From an uncultured Hyphomicrobiales bacterium (lineage in GTDB: Bacteria; Pseudomonadota; Alphaproteobacteria; Rhizobiales; Beijerinckiaceae): DNA of 64,000 nucleotides. Both the position numbers and the translations under genes were made by a program. The stretch spans positions 62,001-126,000 of the forward strand of contig CAIKAR010000017.1 in NCBI GenBank assembly GCA_903825465.1, read 5' to 3'. Below are positions 40,622 through 49,745 of this stretch, in pieces. The notes under the pieces were generated by a model. It was not told where the DNA came from and did not search any database. It saw only the letters and a program-made list of their open reading frames with translations. Positions within the stretch are counted from its first letter, which is position 1, and each line of letters starts with the position of its first letter.

Positions 40622-41383
40622 TCATCGCGGCGCCATGCGCAGCGCGCCGTCGAGCCTGATGGTTTCGCCGTTCAGATAAGGGTTTTCGACGATATGTCGA
40701 ACCAGCGCGGCGTATTCGCGGGGTTCGCCAAGCCGATGTGGAAAAGGGATCGCGACCGCGAGCGAATCCTGCGCCTCTTGCGGCAGTTGCGCCAATAGCG
40801 GCGTCTTGAAAAGTCCTGGCGCCAGCGCCATGACGCGCACGCCGAATTGCGCGAGTTCGCGCGCCACCGGAAGCGTCAGCGCCGCGACGCCGCCCTTCGA
40901 CGCGGCGTAGGCGGCTTGGCCGATTTGTCCGTCGAAGGCGGCGACCGAGGCCGTGGACAGGATCACGCCGCGCTCGCCGCCGTCGAGCGGGGCGAGCTTC
41001 GACATGATCGTTCCCGCTAGGCGCATCATGTTGAACGTGCCGATCAGATTGACCGATATGATCTTCGCGAATTCATCGAGGGAATGCGCGCCGTCGCGCC
41101 CCACCATGCGCTTGGCGACGGCGATGCCGGCGCAATTCACCAGGACGCGCGGGCCACCCAGCTCTTGCTCGATCTTCGCGAACACGGCTTCGCCGGAAAC
41201 CGCGTCGGAAACGTCGCAGGCGTAGCCGCGGCCGCCGATATCCGCCGCGACGGCGTTGGCGCGGGCCGCGTCGCGGTCGATGATCGCGACCTTGGCGCCG
41301 GCGGCCGCAAGTTCGCGCGCGGTCGCCTCGCCAAGTCCCGAAGCGCCGCCGGTGACAACCGCCGTGTGGCCGCCGATATTCAT
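40622..41383 (-). CDS. Short-chain dehydrogenase/reductase (3-hydroxyacyl-CoA dehydrogenase type 2-like)
   Basis: SDR enzyme of 253 residues. T-G-G-A-S-G-L-G is the cofactor loop, Asp in I-I-D-R-D indicates NAD(H) preference, N-C-A-G-I the structural motif, Ser in S-T-A-S-V and Y-A-A-S-K the catalytic residues. The insert and ending resemble HSD17B10-type 3-hydroxyacyl-CoA dehydrogenases. GGAG lies six bases before the ATG. It is the upstream neighbour of the marR gene and could be part of fatty or branched acid oxidation. Confidence 0.9.
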   Translation of the reverse strand: MNIGGHTAVVTGGASGLGEATARELAAAGAKVAIIDRDAARANAVAADIGGRGYACDVSDAVSGEAVFAKIEQELGGPRVLVNCAGIAVAKRMVGRDGAHSLDEFAKIISVNLIGTFNMMRLAGTIMSKLAPLDGGERGVILSTASVAAFDGQIGQAAYAASKGGVAALTLPVARELAQFGVRVMALAPGLFKTPLLAQLPQEAQDSLAVAIPFPHRLGEPREYAALVRHIVENPYLNGETIRLDGALRMAPR

Positions 41384-41461
41384 GTCGATCTCCGTCCGCC
41401 AGCCGAAACGTCGATTATGCGCGCCGCCATCGCGCCGCGCAAATTTTCCGCGGGCCGCGGC

Positions 41462-41821
41462 CTATTTCCGCGACGCCAGCCAAGCGACGACATCGTCGGC
41501 GTCCCGCGCGTCCGCGAGGCCGTCGAATGGCATGCGGGTGCCGGGCACCACAGCGCGGGGATCGCGGACGAAAGCGACGAGTTTGGCTTCGTCCCAGATG
41601 AAACCGGCGCGCTCCATCGGGCCCGAATAGCGGAAATCGTCGCGCGAGCCCGCAGCCCGCCCGACGACGCCGATCAGGCTCGGTCCAAGGTCGCCGGGTT
41701 TGTCTCCATGGCACGCTGCGCAGGCCTTGAACACCTCTTGCCCGCGGCCGGGATCGCCGGCAAGCGCAGGATAGGCGGTAAGGACGAGGGGCAGAAAACC
41801 GAAAAAAGCGCGCAAGATCAT
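41462..41821 (-). CDS. Class I cytochrome c, exported
   Basis: Small periplasmic electron carrier of 119 residues. Signal peptide to Y-P-A-L-A, heme site C-A-A-C-H, G-D-L-G-P-S-L after it, and the axial Met in G-T-R-M-P-F. The order is that of cytochrome c2/c550-type proteins. It stands alone between the SDR and nitroreductase genes. The 183 bases up to 42005 hold no gene that I can support. Confidence 0.88.
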   Translation of the reverse strand: MILRAFFGFLPLVLTAYPALAGDPGRGQEVFKACAACHGDKPGDLGPSLIGVVGRAAGSRDDFRYSGPMERAGFIWDEAKLVAFVRDPRAVVPGTRMPFDGLADARDADDVVAWLASRK

Positions 41822-42004
41822 ACTCCGCTTCGATACGCCGAAGCTTCCTTCGGCGGGAGGGGCAAGTCAATCGGGGACAAGCACAGCGCATAGTCGTCGA
41901 CAGGTTCGACAGGCCGCCCTTTTCCCCGCCCACGCGCGGGTGTAGCTCTTCCTCCAACAGCGGCGCGCAATGACGCGACCTTCACAGATTGATGGATCCT
42001 CTAA

Positions 42005-42574
42005 ATGACCGAATTGATCGACCTTCTGAAATCGCGCCGTTCGGTGCCGCCGGTCGCGCTCGAAACGCCGGGCCCCGACGGCGCGCAGTTGGAAACCTTG
42101 TTGCGGGTCGCCGCGCGGGTGCCCGACCACGGCAAGCTCGCGCCCTGGCGGTTCATCGTTTTCGAAGGCGCGGCGCGCGACAAGGCCGGCGACATCATCG
42201 CCCGCGTTTTCGCCGCGGACAACCCCGACGCGTCGGCGGAAAGGCTGGAGCAGGAACGCGCGCGGCTCGCTTTGGCGCCGGTCGTGGTAGGCGTTGTTTC
42301 GTGCGCCACGCCACACGTTAAAATTCCCGAATGGGAGCAGGTGATGTCGGCGGGCGCGGCTTGCATGAATCTGGTCGTCGCCGCCAACGCCATGGGCTTC
42401 GCGGCTTCGTGGCTGACCCAATGGTACGCCTACGACCGCCGCGTGCTCGCGGCTTTCGGCCTCGGCGACCATGAAAAAATGGCCGGCTTCGTTCACATCG
42501 GCAAGGCGGGCGCCGCGATCGAGGACCGCGCGCGGCCCGACATGGCGGCGATCACCAGCCGGTTCGGCGAATAA
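42005..42574 (+). CDS. Nitroreductase family protein
   Basis: FMN-dependent oxidoreductase of 189 residues. It starts L-L-K-S-R-R-S-V with the phosphate-binding Arg pair, then V-A-A-R-V-P-D-H-G-K-L-A-P-W-R-F, which matches the YdjA-like group. Cofactor loops M-N-L-V-V-A-A-N-A-M-G-F and G-F-V-H-I-G are present. Such enzymes reduce nitro groups or quinones, but the natural substrate is not known. A flavin-reductase-like gene follows 15 bases later. Confidence 0.88.
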   Translation: MTELIDLLKSRRSVPPVALETPGPDGAQLETLLRVAARVPDHGKLAPWRFIVFEGAARDKAGDIIARVFAADNPDASAERLEQERARLALAPVVVGVVSCATPHVKIPEWEQVMSAGAACMNLVVAANAMGFAASWLTQWYAYDRRVLAAFGLGDHEKMAGFVHIGKAGAAIEDRARPDMAAITSRFGE

Positions 42575-42589
42575 TCTGGGGAGGCGCGC

Positions 42590-43219
42590 GTGTTTTACGA
42601 AAGCCATCTGCGCGACAAGAAGCTGTTGCCGCACGATCCCTTCAAAGCGCTCGTCGCGCCGCGGCCAGTGGGCTGGGTTTCGACGATGAACGGCAAGGGC
42701 GAGGTCAATCTCGCGCCCTATTCGTTTTTCAACGCTTTCTCGGGTTCGCCGCCGCTCATTGGCTTTTCCAGCGATGGACTGAAGGACTCGGCCACCTTCG
42801 CGGCCGAAACCGGCGAGTTTGTGTGGAACCTCGCGACGTGGGAGTTGCGCGAACACATGAGCGACACCTCCGCGCCGCTGCCGCGTGGACAAAGCGAATT
42901 TCCCCACGCGGGCCTTGAAATGGCGGAGTCCCGGCTTGTTCGTCCGCCACGCGTCAGGGCAAGTCCCGCGCAATTGGAATGCAAAGTGACGCAAATCGTC
43001 CACCTTAAAACGATCAACGGCGGATTTTCCGACAACCACCTCGTGCTTGGCCAGGTTGTCGGGGTGTGGATCGACGACGCCTACATCAAGGACGGCATCG
43101 TCGAGGTCACGCGGATGAAGCCGATCGCGCGATGCGGCTACCAAGACTACGCCGTGCTCGACGAGGTCTTTCAGATGCGCCGACCAAAGGGGGCGGGCAA
43201 CGCGGCGGCCGGCGGCTAG
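42590..43219 (+). CDS. Flavin reductase-like FMN-binding protein
   Basis: Protein of 209 residues with the split-barrel flavin reductase domain: P-R-P-V-G-W-V-S-T, N-L-A-P-Y-S-F-F-N-A-F-S and P-P-L-I-G-F. This group (DIM6/NTAB) binds FMN and may reduce it or act on a small substrate. Start is GTG at 42590 with GGGGAGG upstream. Coupled with the nitroreductase gene, suggesting a two-gene redox unit. Confidence 0.85.
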   Translation: MFYESHLRDKKLLPHDPFKALVAPRPVGWVSTMNGKGEVNLAPYSFFNAFSGSPPLIGFSSDGLKDSATFAAETGEFVWNLATWELREHMSDTSAPLPRGQSEFPHAGLEMAESRLVRPPRVRASPAQLECKVTQIVHLKTINGGFSDNHLVLGQVVGVWIDDAYIKDGIVEVTRMKPIARCGYQDYAVLDEVFQMRRPKGAGNAAAGG

Positions 43220-43347
43220 GCGGGTGTGGCCCGATAATTGCGTTAGCGATTTCCACGCGTATGGAACCAAACTTCCCGTAGCCGGGTTGCGCGGTCGTTG
43301 TATCGAGGAAACGCGCCTCGGCGGGTCTTTCGAAAGAGAGGCTCACC

Positions 43348-43653
43348 ATGAAACGCATGACGCTCATAGGCTTTCTCGCGTTGCTCTCGACCGCCGCCGC
43401 CGCACACGACAAGTGGTGGAACGGCAAGGAAGTGGATCCGGCGACGAAGCGCTATTGCTGCGGGGACAACGACGTCAAGCACCTCACCCGCGAGGAGGTG
43501 AAGATCATTCCCGGCGGCTATCAACTGGCGGACACCGGGGAAACCGTCACGCAGGACCACGCTCAGCCGTCGCCCGACGGCGAATACTGGGTGTTCAGAT
43601 GGGGAAGCCCCGTTCGGACCCAGTGTTTCTTCGCGCCCATCGAGAGCATGTGA
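43348..43653 (+). CDS. Small secreted cysteine-containing protein (hypothetical)
   Basis: A 101-residue protein with signal peptide M-K-R-M-T-L-I-G-F-L-A-L-L-S, cleaved near A-A-A-A-H. The mature part is polar with three cysteines (Y-C-C-G-D and T-Q-C-F-F) and several Trp. AGAGAGG lies before the ATG, directly after a perfect palindrome TCTTTCGAAAGA at 43326-43337 that may be an operator. No function is recognised; it looks like small periplasmic proteins common in Hyphomicrobiales. Confidence 0.75.
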   Translation: MKRMTLIGFLALLSTAAAAHDKWWNGKEVDPATKRYCCGDNDVKHLTREEVKIIPGGYQLADTGETVTQDHAQPSPDGEYWVFRWGSPVRTQCFFAPIESM

Positions 43654-43664
43654 GGCGATCGGCC

Positions 43665-43994
43665 TCAGTTCATGGGTTGCGATTTGATCGTGTAGACGCC
43701 GTCGCGGTCCCGCCTGAACATTTCGTCGATGCGCGGATGACGGCAGGGCTCGCTGGTGCGGTCCGGCAAGAGGTTCTGCTCGGACACATAGGCGACGTAT
43801 TCCGTTTCGGCGTTCTCGGCGAAAAGGTGGTAGAAGGGCTGGTCCTTGCTCGGCCTGACATCGGCGGGAATGGACATCCACCATTCCTCGGTGTTGGAAA
43901 ACACGGGATCGACATCGAACACGACGCCGCGAAACGGATATTTCCTGTGCCGGACGACGTCTCCGATCCGGTATTTCGCGACGCTTGTTTTCAT
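43665..43994 (-). CDS. hspQ: Heat-shock protein HspQ (hemimethylated-DNA-binding family)
   Basis: A 109-residue protein of the YccV family. Motifs are Y-R-I-G-D-V-V-R-H-R-K-Y-P-F-R-G-V-V-F-D-V-D-P and Q-P-F-Y-H-L-F-A-E, then Y-V-S-E-Q-N-L-L. HspQ is known in E. coli to bind hemimethylated oriC DNA and to act as a Lon specificity factor. The frame goes on to 44051, but ATG 43994 matches the family start. It converges with the small secreted protein gene 11 bases away. Confidence 0.93.
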   Translation of the reverse strand: MKTSVAKYRIGDVVRHRKYPFRGVVFDVDPVFSNTEEWWMSIPADVRPSKDQPFYHLFAENAETEYVAYVSEQNLLPDRTSEPCRHPRIDEMFRRDRDGVYTIKSQPMN

Positions 43995-44075
43995 GTCCTC
44001 TATCCAGAGACTGGCAGGCGGTTTCGTAAACCCGCGCCGCCGGGGTGTCAAACCTTCCGCCGGGACGGCGACGCG

Positions 44076-45584
44076 CTAATCCCGCTTCAGGAAAGGCTTG
44101 GCTTTCGCCGCTTTCTTCGCCTGCCGCCGGCCTTTCCGAACGAGGCGCGCGCGCCGCTCCGCGGTCGCCGCCGCCGGAACGTTCAATTGTTCTCCGGCTT
44201 CGACGAATGTTTCCAGCGCGTCGATGTCGTGCACCTTCCCCAGCGTTTCCTGCAATTCGCTCAGCGCTCGAACGCCTTGTTGAAAGCGTCCCCGCGCCTT
44301 CTCCCGCGTTGCCAGCGGTTCCAGGAATTCGCTGAAATACCTAAGCGTCTTTGTGCGTTTGCGCAGATCGTGCAGCCCGTCGGAATCCAAGTCGTCGAAG
44401 CGTTCGACGAGATCGGAGAGATCGTCGCGCCGTCGTTGCGTCCGCCGCGCGGCGAAATCGCCGACGGCCAGCCCGCGCAGTCTCGCCTGGTCGGCGTCGC
44501 GGCATCGCCGCCAGGCGCCGGCGCGCGCGAATTGCGCCAGATCGAACAACAGGTCGTCGCATCGGGTGGAAGCGAGTTCGTCCCGCGCCGCGCGGTGGGC
44601 GGCGTCGCGACGCCGCTCGATATCGGCGAGCGATACCGACTCGAAAGTTGGCGCGCCGGGCGCGCCGCTCGCCAGGCGCTCCAGCATCACGTCCAGGTCG
44701 CGCGCTCCGCCCAGCGCTGTGAACAGCGACCTCAGTTCGGCGCGCAAACGCTCGAATTCCAGATCGCGAAGAAAGGGCTGGAACAGCGCGAGCGAGGCGC
44801 GCATGCGTCGAAGGGCGACGCGCGTTTGATGAATGGCGTCGCTGTCCGCGCCTTGTCCGAAGGCCGCGAGTTCGAGGCTGAGTTGACGCAAACCTCCCCA
44901 CAGAATCTCCTCGCAAGCCTCGCCAGCGTTCATCCGGGCGTCGATCCGGATCGGCCATTTGATGCCGGAGCGACCCCAGACGCCGTCGGCGATCAGGAAA
45001 CCCTTGAGCGCGGAGCCAGTGAAATCCGGGCGCAAGCGCGAACGCGCGCGCAGGGACCGCGCAAACGAGAACAAGTCGTCGAGGCCGCCGGTCCGGGCTT
45101 GCAAAACGACATGGCAAAGCGGCAGCCTGCGCGTGCCGGCTCCCACGTCGCCGTGTTCAATTCTAGCCGAAATCGTTTTATTCCCCTGGCGGAAGGAGCG
45201 CTCGCGCCAAGCCAGCGCGCTGTCGAAGGTTGGCGCGAGATCGCGCGCTTCGAAGGCCTCGCCCGCGCGGATCAGGAACGCTGGCGGCAGCGCGTCGCAA
45301 CCGGCGACCGCGTCTTGGCAGGGAATTTCGCGCCAACCCGAAATTCGCTCGTCCGGCCAGCGGCGCGGGCGCAGCCAGCGGAGCCGTCCTTCCATCCGGA
45401 GCGACAGAGAAAGCTCGGCGCGGCGCAACGCCTCGCCGCTTGTGTCGAGCCACACGCGGCGACATGTTCCGCCGGAGGCGCGCCCGGCCCGCGCTTCTGT
45501 GGAGTTGAAAACGGCGTTTTCGAAAGCTTCGCGCGCGTCCGGCGGGAGCGAAAAGACCAGCGACGTGGGAGGCGGTTCCCGCAT
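44076..45584 (-). CDS. CHAD-domain protein with divergent CYTH-like N-terminus
   Basis: A protein of about 502 residues. The C-terminal half has the CHAD signatures A-I-H-Q-T-R-V-A-L-R-R-M-R-A and L-H-D-L-R-K-R-T-K-T-L-R-Y; this helical, Lys/Arg-rich domain binds polyphosphate. The N-terminal 200 residues resemble CYTH triphosphate-tunnel enzymes in order, but the usual E-x-E-x-K start is replaced by S-L-V-F-S-L-P, so catalysis is doubtful. The tail is strongly basic (K-K-A-A-K-A-K). Start ATG 45584 is chosen; a GTG at 45608 is possible. Likely linked to polyphosphate granules. Confidence 0.82.
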   Translation of the reverse strand: MREPPPTSLVFSLPPDAREAFENAVFNSTEARAGRASGGTCRRVWLDTSGEALRRAELSLSLRMEGRLRWLRPRRWPDERISGWREIPCQDAVAGCDALPPAFLIRAGEAFEARDLAPTFDSALAWRERSFRQGNKTISARIEHGDVGAGTRRLPLCHVVLQARTGGLDDLFSFARSLRARSRLRPDFTGSALKGFLIADGVWGRSGIKWPIRIDARMNAGEACEEILWGGLRQLSLELAAFGQGADSDAIHQTRVALRRMRASLALFQPFLRDLEFERLRAELRSLFTALGGARDLDVMLERLASGAPGAPTFESVSLADIERRRDAAHRAARDELASTRCDDLLFDLAQFARAGAWRRCRDADQARLRGLAVGDFAARRTQRRRDDLSDLVERFDDLDSDGLHDLRKRTKTLRYFSEFLEPLATREKARGRFQQGVRALSELQETLGKVHDIDALETFVEAGEQLNVPAAATAERRARLVRKGRRQAKKAAKAKPFLKRD

Positions 45585-45640
45585 GGGCTTATTTCGCGTT
45601 TGTTGCACGGCAAAGTCAACCAGCCATCCGTGACGCCCGC

Positions 45641-47155
45641 ATGACGAAATCCGAGCTTTTGGCCAACGCCGAAATGGCCCGCGCCGATCGACTGACGATC
45701 GAGGCGGGCACTCCCGGCATCGCGCTCATGGAGCGCGCCGGCGCGGCGGTCGCGGACGCGGCGGCGGAGGTGGCGGGCGCGCCGCCGTCCCGCGTGGCGG
45801 TGCTTTGCGGCCCCGGCAACAATGGTGGCGATGGCTTTGTCGCGGCGCGGCTTTTGCGCGAGCGCGGGTACGATGTGGCTTTGGGTTTGCTGGGCGAAGT
45901 CGGCGCGCTGAAAGGCGACGCGGAGGCGGCGGCGCGGCGTTTTGGCGGGCCGGTCGAATCCGCGTTGGAGCTTGATTTCGAGAGAGCCGATGTCGTCATC
46001 GACGCCCTGTTCGGGGCGGGGCTGTCGCGCGATATCGACGGCGCGGCGAAGGCGCTCGTCGACAAGCTGAACATCTGGTCGCGCGCCGGAAAGGCTGTCC
46101 TGGCGGTGGATGTACCGTCGGGCGTTGATGGCGACACCGGGGCTGTCCGGGGCGTCGCTGTAACGGCGCGGTCGACCGTCGCGTTCTTTCGTTTCAAGCC
46201 CGGCCACTTGCTATTGCCGGGGAGGGCGCTTTGCGGCGAAGCGCGGTTGGCGGACATTGGCGTTTCGGAGAGCACGCTGGCCGAGATCGCGCCGAAAACA
46301 TTCGCCAACACGCCCGATGTGTGGCGATCAGCGCTTCCGGCTCTCCAAACCCAGGGCCACAAATACACACGTGGTCACGCGCTTGTCATGTCCGGGCCGG
46401 CGTGGTCGACCGGCGCCGCCCGCCTGTCCGCGCGCGGCGCGTTGCGCGGCGGCGCCGGGCTGGTGACACTGGCGTCGCGGCGAGACGCGCATTTGGTCAA
46501 CGCAACCCAACTCACCGCGATCATGATCGTTGCCTGCGATGGCCCCGCGGAGTTGGAGCGTTTGCTTGGAGACCAACGTGTCAACGCCGTTGTTTTAGGC
46601 CCCGGGCTTGGCGTTGGCGAGGCTACGGCCGACCTCGTCGCGGCGGCCTTGCGCTCAAGCGCGCCCGGCCGCTCGCTCGTGCTGGACGCCGACGTCTTGA
46701 CCACCTTCGCGGGGCGGGCCGGCCTGCTGGCGTCGCGAATCAAGACGTGCGGAATGCCCGTTTTCCTGACGCCGCACGAGGGTGAATTCACGCGGCTTTT
46801 CAACGACAAAGGCTCGAAACTCGACCGCGCCCGGCGGGCGGCGGAAACGGTGGGCGCGACCATTTTGCTGAAAGGGCCGGACACCGTGGTCGCGCATCCC
46901 GACGGGAGGGCGTCGATTTGCTTCGACGCTCCCCCGTGGTTGGCGACGGCGGGCTCCGGGGATGTTTTGGCCGGAATTCTGGCGGGATTGTTGGCCCAGG
47001 GAATGCCCGCGTTTCAAGCCGCCAGCGCCGCCGTGTGGATGCATGGCGCGGCGGCGCGGGCCTTTGGGCCGGGGCTCATCGCCGAGGATATCCCGGAAAA
47101 ACTGCCTGAAATCTGGCGGTGGATTTCAGATTCTCAGACGGTCGGAAACGTGTAG
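45641..47155 (+). CDS. nnr: Bifunctional NAD(P)HX epimerase/dehydratase
   Basis: Repairs hydrated NADH and NADPH; 504 residues. The N-terminal YjeF domain has G-P-G-N-N-G-G-D-G-F and D-A-L-F-G-A-G-L; the C-terminal kinase-fold dehydratase shows G-P-G-L-G-V, L-T-P-H-E-G-E-F-T-R-L and A-T-A-G-S-G-D-V-L-A-G. Both halves are intact. Its last 22 bases overlap the end of the convergent acyl-CoA synthetase gene. Confidence 0.95.
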   Translation: MTKSELLANAEMARADRLTIEAGTPGIALMERAGAAVADAAAEVAGAPPSRVAVLCGPGNNGGDGFVAARLLRERGYDVALGLLGEVGALKGDAEAAARRFGGPVESALELDFERADVVIDALFGAGLSRDIDGAAKALVDKLNIWSRAGKAVLAVDVPSGVDGDTGAVRGVAVTARSTVAFFRFKPGHLLLPGRALCGEARLADIGVSESTLAEIAPKTFANTPDVWRSALPALQTQGHKYTRGHALVMSGPAWSTGAARLSARGALRGGAGLVTLASRRDAHLVNATQLTAIMIVACDGPAELERLLGDQRVNAVVLGPGLGVGEATADLVAAALRSSAPGRSLVLDADVLTTFAGRAGLLASRIKTCGMPVFLTPHEGEFTRLFNDKGSKLDRARRAAETVGATILLKGPDTVVAHPDGRASICFDAPPWLATAGSGDVLAGILAGLLAQGMPAFQAASAAVWMHGAAARAFGPGLIAEDIPEKLPEIWRWISDSQTVGNV

Positions 47156-48762
47156 TTTTTGAAATCCTCCCGCAATTTCAGCTTGTTGATCTTGCCTGCC
47201 GCGGTGTGCGGTATTTCGGCGACGATCTGAACGTCGTCGGGCATCCACCACCGGGCGATTTTGCCGTCCATGAATTTCAGCATTTCGGCGCGATCGATCG
47301 CGCGGCCCTGCTTGGGCACGACGATCAGCAAGGGGCGCTCATCTCACCGGGGATGCGCGTGGCCGATGACCGCGGCTTCGAGCACATCCGGGTGGGCGAC
47401 GGCGAGGTTTTCGATCTCGATGGACGAAATCCATTCGCCGCCGGATTTGATCACGTCCTTTGACCGGTCGGTGATGCGCATGTATCCGTCGGCGTCGATG
47501 GTCGCCACGTCGCCTGTGTCGAAAAAACCTTCCTCGTCGAGCAGGTCCGTGTTGTCGGCGCCATAATAGCCCTTCGTGACGGCGAAGCCGGCGACCTTCA
47601 GCCGGCCAAAAGTCACGCCGTCCCATGGCAGGCTTTCGCCGGCGTCGTTGGTGATCTTCATCTCGACCCCGAAAAAGGCGAATCCCTGTTTCGTTTTAAG
47701 GTCGATGAGAGCGTCGCCCTTGAGATCGGCGAATTGCGATTTCACCGAACCGCAGGTGCCGACGGGACTCATTTCAGTCATGCCCCAGGCATGCGTGACA
47801 TCAAGGCCGTAATCGCGTTCGAAGGCTTCGATGAGCGCGCGCGGGCAGGCGGAACCGCCGACCAGCATGCGCTCGACGGTCGACAGGCGTTTGCCTTCCT
47901 TCTGGAGGTATTGCAGCAGCGTCAGCCACACTGTCGGGACGCCGGCGGCCATGGTGACGCCCTCCGTCTCCATCAATTCGAACAGGGACGCGCCGTCGAG
48001 GCGCATGCCCGGCATCGCCAGTTTCGCCCCGTACATGGGACAGGAAAAGGCCAGCGACCACGAGTTGGCGTGAAACAACGGCACGACGGGCAATATGCAC
48101 GCCCGCGATGACAGGCCGAAGGCGTCGGTGTTCGCCAGCGACAGCGAATGCAGCACGTTCGAGCGGTGCGAATAGAGCACGCCCTTGGGGTTGCCGGTGG
48201 TGCCAGAGGTGTAGCAGAGCCCGGCCGCCGCCCGTTCGTCGAGCTCGGCCCAGCGGAAATCCCCATCCGCCTCCGCGAGCCATTCCTCGTAGGGAACCGC
48301 GTTCTTTAAGTTCGTCGCCGGCATGTGCGCCGCGTCGGTGAAAACAATGTAGCGTTCAACGCTCGGCAGGCGGTCGGCCAGTTGCTCCAGCAGCGGCACG
48401 AAGGTCAGGTCGGTCATGACGACGCGGTCTTCCGCGTGGTTGACGATCCAGACGATCTGTTCGGGGAAGAGGCGGGGATTGACGGTGTGATAGACCGCGC
48501 CGACGCCGGTGACGCCATACCAGGATTCGAGGTGCCGCCAGGTGTTCCAGGCGAGCGTGGCGACGCGGTCGCCTTCCTTCACGCCGTCGCGTCCCAGCCG
48601 TTGCGCGACCTTCGCCGAGCGCGCGCGGATCTCGCCGTAGGTCGTGCGGTGAATAGGCCCTTCAATCGAACGCGACACCACCTCGCGCCCGCCGAATTGC
48701 CGCCCGGCGTGGTCGATGACGCGGTGGATCAGCAGCGGCCAATCCTGCATCAGTCCGAACAT
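47134..48762 (-). pseudogene. Acyl-CoA synthetase (AMP-forming), interrupted by one in-frame TGA
   Basis: A fatty-acid-CoA ligase of about 541 codons. Intact motifs are Y-T-S-G-T-T-G-N-P-K-G-V, the W-G-M-T-E-M-S-P core and the D-x-x-K hinge region D-R-S-K-D-V-I-K-S-G-G-E-W. At 47344-47346 the frame has a TGA between A-H-P-R and D-E-R-P-L-L; the family has H-P-K/R-W-D-E-R-P here, so the lost residue is Trp (TGG to TGA). The remaining 70 codons continue in the same frame to 47134 and carry the last domain with A-A-G-K-I-N-K. TGA is a normal stop elsewhere in the window. Without read-through the product lacks the catalytic lysine domain. Confidence 0.85.
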
Positions 48763-48844
48763 CGCGTCCTCCCAGGTTCCCCGCCCGCACTTTATCGCGC
48801 GCGCGGAAAATCCCAAAAGGGCATGAGCCGCGGCGCGAATCCTC

Positions 48845-48861
48845 CTCCCGCGTCGCGGGAG
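48845..48861 (-). terminator. Hairpin downstream of the CinA-like gene
   Basis: CTCCCGC and GCGGGAG pair over seven bases with a three-base loop, 17 bases after the minus-strand stop at 48878. A uridine run is missing, so function as a terminator is uncertain. Confidence 0.35.
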
Positions 48862-48877
48862 AAGGGATGCGCCCGGC

Positions 48878-49624
48878 TCACTTTCCCTGTTTGGCGCTTA
48901 GTTCCCTCAACATGGCCTCCACCGCCACGACCGCGGCGTTCAATGGGCCTTCTTCCTTCGAGCGCACGACGATCTGGTTGTGGAACCGGCCTTCGCCGAA
49001 TTGCGGATAGGAGCCGATGATGACGCTCGCGTGGGCCTTGGCGATGTCGGCGAGGCCGGCCGCGTAGCCACCCTCGGGAATGCCCATGGCGTCGATGGTT
49101 TTCGACATCATGCGCGCGCCGGTCGTCAGCTTCGGCGCGACGTCGTCCAGCATCGCCTGCATGATCGACGGCACGCCCGCCATGACGATCACATTCTCAA
49201 GGCGGAAGCCCGGCACCTTCGACACCGGATTGGCGACATGCTCGGCGCCAACGGGAATACGCGCCATGCGCCGCCGCGCTTCGTTGAGGTCTTCCGGCTT
49301 CAATCTTTGCAGCATCAAGTCGATGATGCGCTGGTCCTCGTAGAGGGCGACGCCAAAAGCCTTGGCGACGCTGTCGGCGGTGATGTCGTCGTGGGTCGGG
49401 CCGATGCCGCCGGTGGTGAAAAGATAGGTGTACCGCTTGCGCAGGGCGTTCACCGCCGCGACGATCTCGTCCTCCTCGTCGGGAACGACGCGGACTTCCT
49501 TCAGATCGACGCCGATGTTCGTCAGATATCCGGCGATGTAACCGATGTTCTTGTCCTTGGTGCGTCCGGACAGAATTTCGTCGCCGATGACGAGAATGGC
49601 GGCGGTGATGTTTTGAGTGGCCAT
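48878..49624 (-). CDS. CinA/MoaB-type molybdopterin-binding domain protein
   Basis: A 248-residue MoCF-fold protein. I-G-D-E-I-L-S-G-R-T-K-D-K-N, T-T-G-G-I-G-P-T-H-D-D and V-P-G-F-R-L mark the N-terminal part of CinA. It lacks the C-terminal nicotinamide-nucleotide amidase of full CinA (about 400 residues), so it belongs to the short form. GGGAG lies seven bases before the ATG. In the related long form the domain cleaves ADP-ribose; a pterin role is also possible. Confidence 0.87.
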   Translation of the reverse strand: MATQNITAAILVIGDEILSGRTKDKNIGYIAGYLTNIGVDLKEVRVVPDEEDEIVAAVNALRKRYTYLFTTGGIGPTHDDITADSVAKAFGVALYEDQRIIDLMLQRLKPEDLNEARRRMARIPVGAEHVANPVSKVPGFRLENVIVMAGVPSIMQAMLDDVAPKLTTGARMMSKTIDAMGIPEGGYAAGLADIAKAHASVIIGSYPQFGEGRFHNQIVVRSKEEGPLNAAVVAVEAMLRELSAKQGK

Positions 49625-49745
49625 GAAATGTCTCCCGCCGGCGGTTTAGCAGGTCGCGCGCGATTGGAAAACGACCCACCGGAACGCGCCACGGCTTCTT
49701 GCGCAGCCGCGTTGACCGTTCGGCCCGCTTCCCGCACACAAGGCC

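Noticed and set aside
41867-43270. A 467-aa minus-strand frame across the nitroreductase and flavin reductase region
   Set aside because: It is the antisense of two well-recognised plus-strand genes and has the low-complexity Arg/His composition of a shadow.
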